Positions 59,201-64,000 of a stretch of DNA of 64,000 bases are shown piece after piece. Position 1 is the first letter of the stretch, and the number at the start of each line of letters is the position of its first letter. The stretch is from Marsupella aquatica. Taxonomy: Eukaryota; Marchantiophyta. The stretch lies in the NCBI GenBank assembly GCA_973895155.1, contig OZ316897.1:10912001-10976000 (forward strand). The letters run 5' to 3'. Position numbers and translations under genes: made by a program. The notes under the pieces are model-generated. The model worked only from the letters and a program-made list of their open reading frames with translations. It was not told the origin of the DNA and searched no databases.

Positions 59201-60579
59201 TCATGGTTGAGTGAAACTTATTATGCAAGTTACAAAAGCAAGATAAAACCTTTGGCAAAATAACTAAAATGTGGCAAGAAAATGAAATCTCTGAAAATTT
59301 GCAGGTCTTTCAATTTTCAATGAAATTTAACTCTGTTAGGCTTTTGGGAAGATCTTTTCAATTAGTTTCTAATGAACCCAGAAACATCTATTGGGTATCA
59401 AGGGAGATACTCAATGTCAAAGTCAGGTGCAAAAAATTGGAAGAGCAATGTGTGGACAATAAGTGTGGATCTTAGACTTATAAATTCTTAACTCTAAGTT
59501 CTTCATCAAAACTATAAATATCATACTATTGGAAAGATCTTTCGAAGTAGCTTCTATAGAGCCCAAGAAGAGTCAATTTTGTTGGACATCGAGTGAGGTA
59601 TCGAAGGTCAAACGTTACTCCTAAAACGTGTTGGAAGCACGAAGAGTGTCACCTAGCCTTTGTATAATGTGTCATTGTCCTTTGGGCTCAGCCCAGTAGA
59701 TTCGGACCATGGGAGCGTCCTTTTGTGACAACTGGGACCAATAATAATTACATGCTCATCCCCTCGTTTTGGACTCTGCTCCCAACTGGGCTGCTCTCCT
59801 CTTTCTATGGGGACCTAATTGGCTCCTTGTGTGCCTCGTTTTAATTTAGGGCCAACTCACATATCCAAGATCCTTCAGAATCCGGCCCTTACCACTTCTG
59901 GCAGTTTTGGGAAAAGCACCATCAACTCGATCCTTGTGGGTTATAATGTTGTGTTTGCAAAGGGGCTGTCCCTGCTGTGTCGTATGTGCAGCATATTTAC
60001 ACAAGGCTGTGCAAAACTCCCGGCAAAATTGTGAACCTTCAAATTTTGTTTTTTTAGCCAATCAAAGGTCAGGACCTGCAAAGGCTGGAATGTTTCTGGC
60101 CCTTGCCCTTGGGTGCCCATAAGACATGCAGTCAGGCCTGACTAATGAGTGGGATACAGCTTGGCAGTATCATCAACTTTGACGATGACATGTAGTAGTT
60201 TCAGGGCCGCTTTCTGAAGGGCCAATAACATGCAAGTTGGCCCTTAGCTGTTTATTTATTCTCTCTGTAAGATTTATCCTTCCAAATGACACTGTAATCA
60301 ATTCATGTCAGTTGTCACAATGTACCGGGCAATGTACACAAAATCATGATAATTAGGATGGTTTTACTGGGGTTTGGACTGGATTTCAGACCGACTTTCC
60401 TGCTTCCCCTTGTGTGTTGACCTCTTTTCTTGTTACCTGTTATTTAGTTCTCTCTGATAGAAAATGCCTTTCCAAAGAATATGGAGTCTATTGATGCCAG
60501 TTTAGGGTTTATATAAAGTAAATTAGTATGATATAATAGCTTATGATCTAATGGTTCTCCTTGGGGTCTTGGACTTGGT
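56218..60579. other. Gene-free stretch
   Basis: No supported gene. ORFs such as 57422-57832 and 58084-58362 show no domain or splice context. An uninterrupted C tract of about 17 lies near 59132-59149, and CTTGC(T/A)...GTGTCCTTACCCAT is repeated near 58778 and 58859. Text-like similarity between TTTGTGTCATTTGACAACCTT and TGCGTCACTGACAACCTT near 58903 and 58965 suggests another small duplication. Confidence 0.45.
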
Positions 60580-60717
60580 CACGACAGCCTCTGTTGTCCA
60601 GTTTCCAAAGAACCCCTTTTCATCCTTTTTAGTATTTATATATTTAAGGTCAGTCTCGGCAGGTCGGCTTGAGAGTGGCTCATTTCTGATTTTTGAAGTA
60701 AAGTGTACATCATTGAT
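60580..60717 (+). repeat. Copy of a repeat also present at 63.47 kb
   Basis: CACGACAGCCTCTGTTGTCC at 60580 through AAGTAAAGTGTACATCATTG is nearly identical over about 138 bases to 63475-63612, including TTTATATATTTAAGGTCAGT. Direct orientation, few substitutions. Confidence 0.85.
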
Positions 60718-60988
60718 ATAGCTGGCCCGTTCTAAGACACATCTATTTTAACTTATTCACAATAAAGTCTAATATATGTAACTAGTTTATGAAACACAAG
60801 CTATCATATCTTATTCAAGAATATTGAAACAATGATTATAAAAAGTAAAGTGAAAAAGCATATTATTAAAGTGAATAGATAACGGTACTCTCTGGGTGAA
60901 ACACAAGTACAAGTTAGTGTACCTTGTTGTAGGTACAGTATTTTGTGGTTGAAAGCGAAGATCGCACGTTAAATTTACACTGCGTTAA

Positions 60989-61720
60989 TGCTCCCCAATC
61001 GTCTTGGGGCCCCGTACACTGCCCGTCCCAGTTCCCAATGTTGCTGCCCGCTCCGGCCCGAGTTTGCCAGAACATAAACTAAGACACTATCATTTTGTCA
61101 CCTGCTCCGGCCCGATTAATATTGTGCCATCGACTTTAGGTTTATGTTTTAGCACCCTTCACTTTTTGTTGCTCGCTCCGGCCCGATAAACTTTGTGCCA
61201 TCAACTTCTTCCTTATGGAGTTGTGGTTTATGTTTTGGCAACATTTTTGTCCAACAAAGTCATGCCCGGCTAGGGGGTCATGCTTGCTTTGTAAGAGAGT
61301 CTAAGTGTTCAAGTACAGCCTAGTACTCTGGTTAAGAATCATGATTGATAGAGTCTTGGTTGCTGTTCTGTCAAATTCTTCTTTTCTATGGAGTTGTGGT
61401 TCATGTTGTGGTAACACTTCTTTCCAATGGAGTCATCTTTGTTTCATAATAGAGTCTAAGTGTTTAGGCAAAGCCGCAAAGCCTGGTACTTTGGATGAGA
61501 GTCATGATAAATGATAGAGTATTGGTTTATGTTGTGGCAACAGCAAGTGAAGGGTGCCAGAACATAAACTCGAAGTCGACAGCACAAAGTTGATCAATCC
61601 GGGGCATGTGACAATATGGTAGAGTTTTGGTTTATGTTCTGGCAAACTCAAGCCGGAGCGGGCAGCAACATTGGGGATTGGGACGGGCAGTGTATGGGGT
61701 CCCAAGAAGATCGAGGAGCA
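60989..61720. mobile_element. Foldback-type DNA element with long inverted ends, flanked by TTAA
   Basis: Arms of about 200 bases (60989-61190 and 61510-61720) are inverted copies: the left reads ATGCTCCCCAATCGTCTTGG and the right, reversed, ATGCTCCTCGATCTTCTTGG; both continue through CACTGCCCGTCCCA and GCCCGCTCCGGC. The matching translated ORFs 61004-61189 (+) and 61502-61705 (-) are by-products of the arms. TTAA sits at both outer edges (60985-60988, 61721-61724), as for piggyBac-type insertion, although TTAA is common in A/T-rich DNA. The arm core CTCCGGCCCGA occurs three times in the left arm. There is no transposase. Confidence 0.6.
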
Positions 61721-61724
61721 TTAA

Positions 61725-63072
61725 CTAATTTTGTACCTTTCTAGATTTTGGGGGGCTCTCTATTTAGGTGGGGCTTCTCTGTTTAGGTGACACCTATTGA
61801 CCTATAAACCATAATCATTGGAATTCTTTTAAACAATAGACATATAAGCTACTGGGCATCGTTGGATTTTGTCCTAGTTGCCTGGTTGAGTTTGGAGAGT
61901 GTTTGAAGAGTGTTTGAAGAGTTTTATAGTATCAATAAATTCTCATGAAAATGGGGAGTGCTTACAGCATAAATACATAATAAAACTAGAGGGATAACAT
62001 AAATTATTATACTAAAAAGATTAAAAGAAGTTTAAGCATGTCTACTTTAAACTAAGTACTTGAAAAAATTACAGGGGCTGAAAGAAATGATTAAAATCAC
62101 ACAAATACAAAGTAAAAGCATAGAATAGACCAAATTGACATAAAAATATATAACAAACAATTCTAATAAGACAAGGTAACCAAAGTGTGTCCAGCCATAT
62201 AGCAGCATCAACAAAATTGCATATATATTATGTGTTTGATAGCCCAAATGAATGCTAGTGCATTTAATGACTGTCATTGCGGCCACATCATTGTTGGTGC
62301 AGACCATGTACCCGTGCATTGCACAAAAATGTTGACATGAGATGAATTGCAGGTGGGGACTCTCTATTGTTGTTGGGACTATGCAATTGTTGTGGTCATT
62401 AGTTGTGAGTTGCAGTGAATGTCAATGGCGAGGTAAAACAATTCAAGTGAGATAAACTAAGATTCAAGTGTTGTTATTATGACTGGGGCATTGGGTCATC
62501 TGTTTAGCAGTCATGTTCCAACTGAGGTGCAAAGGTCTGATCATTTGGACTAGGTAATTGTTTTTGTGAAAATGTTATCATGTTGGTCAGTGTTGTTGTG
62601 GAGTGTTGATGTTGTTGGGAAGGGTAAGAGTGAGGGTGGGGGGACGCAAGACGGGTGATGGTGGCCACAACGTCAAAGACTCCAGGAGTTTTTAATTTGT
62701 TAATTTTCTATGTATACATGTATTTTTATATTCAAGTATATATGTTTTACATATATTCAAAGTTTTTCCTTCTAATTGTTCAATTATTATTTTTAAACTA
62801 AAATTTGATTTGATTTGCTTTGATTTTTTTCTCATGGGCAGGTGCGGGCAGGTGCAGGGCAGGTTGCACAATTTTTATATTTATATTTATTTTCCAATTT
62901 ATTTAATTTAAATTTAAATAAATTCAATATAAATAAATTTAGTTATTTTTTGAGGCAAGCTAAAGGGAACCTTGGGCAGGAATTTATTTTAAATGGTAGT
63001 CATGGCATAAAGGACAGCCTTAACAGCCGGGGTCAGGAGGGCAGCCGTACCCAGGAAGGAAGGGCAGCAGTG
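61725..63072. other. A/T-rich gene-free stretch
   Basis: No supported gene. Very A/T-rich DNA with AATTTAAATTTAAATAAAT-type runs lies at about 62870-62945, just after a small doublet GGGCAGGTGC at 62837 and 62847. The minus ORF 62047-62319 is hydrophobic only because of base composition. Confidence 0.5.
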
Positions 63073-63318
63073 GGCTAGGCAGGGCATGCAAGGGCTCTGG
63101 AGAGAGGCTCTTTTCCCAATCCAACAGTGTGAACAAAATGGCTAGGCAGGGCATGCAAAGGCTCCAGAGAGGAGGCTCTTTTCCCAATCCAACAGTGTGA
63201 GAAAATGGACGGAAGGGCAACAACGGGCTAGGCACGGAATGCAAGGGCTCTGTAGAGAGGCTCTTTTCCCAATCCAACAATGTTTTTAAAAAATGACTAG
63301 GCAGGGCATGCAAGGGCT
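63073..63318. repeat. Tandem repeat, 3.3 units of about 67-86 bp
   Basis: GGCTAGGCAGGGCATGCAAG-type starts occur at 63073, 63140, 63226 and 63294. Units share GGCTCT or GGCTCC, GAGAGGCTCTTTTCCCAATC or a close variant, and CAACA(G/A)TGT. The minus ORF 63020-63313 spells the repeat as a protein and is not a gene. Confidence 0.85.
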
Positions 63319-63354
63319 AATCATGAAACTGCTATATAGCAGCATCAAAAAAAT

Positions 63355-63743
63355 TGAAGTAAAGTGTACATCGTTGACTATGCATTAGACTTATTTAAGT
63401 TGGGAGAGACACACTATTTTAACTCCACTTGCACACCCACTTGGCTACTGTTAGCTCCACACTAAATTCACATCACGACAGCCTCTGTTGTCCAGTTTCC
63501 AAAGGGCCCCTTTTCATCCTTTTTAGTATTTATATATTTAAGGTCAGTCTCGGCAGGTGGGCTTGAGAGCGGTTCATTTCTGATTTTTGAAGTAAAGTGT
63601 ACATCATTGACTATGCATTAGACTTATTTAAGTTGGAAGAGACACACTATTTTAACTCCACTTGCAAACCCACGTTGCTACAGTTAGCTCCGCACTAAAT
63701 TGGCACATCACGACAGCCTCTGTTGTCCAGTTTCCAAAGGGCC
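63355..63743. repeat. 233-bp tandem repeat, about 1.7 units
   Basis: TGAAGTAAAGTGTACATC starts at 63355 and 63588. Each is followed by GACTATGCATTAGACTTATT, CACACTATTTTAACTCCACT, TTAGCTCC and CACGACAGCCTCTGTTGTCC. Part of the unit is the sequence also found at 60580-60717, so the family is both tandem and dispersed. Confidence 0.88.
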
Positions 63744-64000
63744 CTTTCTAGTATTTATGCAGGGACATGCGACGATGTGCATAAATTGGCATCATTTTCC
63801 GACATGTCTGGCCCTCCAAGAGTCCTAGTTGCTTGCTTGTCCAACTTATGGTCTTTTCGCGGGTGTCCCTCAGCATCATCCCTGCCCCCCTCTAACTTTC
63901 CCTGCAGATTGGCCACCCTCTAATTTTCCCTGCAGATGGACAGACAGACAGAGCTATATTGGCAGCCTAGAACCGGAGTAGCATTTTGTACAGTGCAAAA
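63744..64000. other. Window edge, no feature seen
   Basis: The only open frame (63723-63923) begins inside the repeat and has no recognisable content. The doublet CCCTCTAA(C/T)TTTCCCTGCAGAT occurs at about 63889 and 63916. Confidence 0.4.

Noticed and set aside
1-64000. CRISPR arrays, operons, tRNA and rRNA genes
   Set aside because: Repeat blocks lack regular unique spacers, the genes are eukaryotic with introns, and no cloverleaf or rRNA signature was noticed by eye.

Overview
This window is nuclear DNA of a land plant. Several genes have spliceosomal GT-AG introns, genes lie 5-10 kb apart, and a Ty1-copia retrotransposon and many short local duplications fill the space between them. Two genes point to the plant's grade. 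A heptahelical (AdipoR/HHP-like) protein and a plant-type IRE1 fit any embryophyte. A CEP78-like basal-body gene is expected only in plants that keep motile sperm, so a moss, liverwort, lycophyte or fern is more likely than a seed plant. A moss or another bryophyte is my best guess; the species is not identifiable from sequence alone.

Layout: 0.77-4.2 kb (+), IRE1, the ER-stress sensor kinase/RNase, in four exons. 4.2-12.4 kb, no convincing gene, several local duplications. 12.4-13.4 kb, a G-box/TGACG-rich upstream region leading into an intronless cytosolic-type glucose-6-phosphate dehydrogenase (13.57-15.15 kb, +). 15.6-18.0 kb, open frames on both strands that I could not resolve. 18.3-19.8 kb (+), a two-exon secreted alpha/beta hydrolase of bacterial character, whose intron carries a decayed copy of its own active-site segment. 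24.0-25.0 kb (+), an intronless short-chain dehydrogenase of fungal character, broken by a frameshift inside the NAG motif. 25-34.5 kb, repeats and a GC-rich island. 34.6-37.4 kb (+), the heptahelical protein in three exons. 40.9-45.4 kb (-), the CEP78-like LRR gene, with at least eight exons reconstructed by phase-consistent splicing. 45.9-46.7 kb (+), a possible small coiled-coil gene divergent from it. 49.49-56.21 kb (-), a nearly complete copia element with 344-bp LTRs, a 5-bp target duplication, a Met-tRNA primer site and three in-frame TGA stops. 56.2-64 kb, gene-poor, with a foldback element flanked by TTAA and two satellite-like repeat blocks.

The genes do not form one pathway. IRE1 and the secreted hydrolase belong to the secretory system, G6PDH to NADPH supply, and CEP78 to centriole biology. 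The most unusual features are the two possibly transferred enzyme genes within 7 kb, the hydrolase intron, and the decay of the copia element only through TGA codons. Splice sites and start codons are read by eye and no homology search was run.
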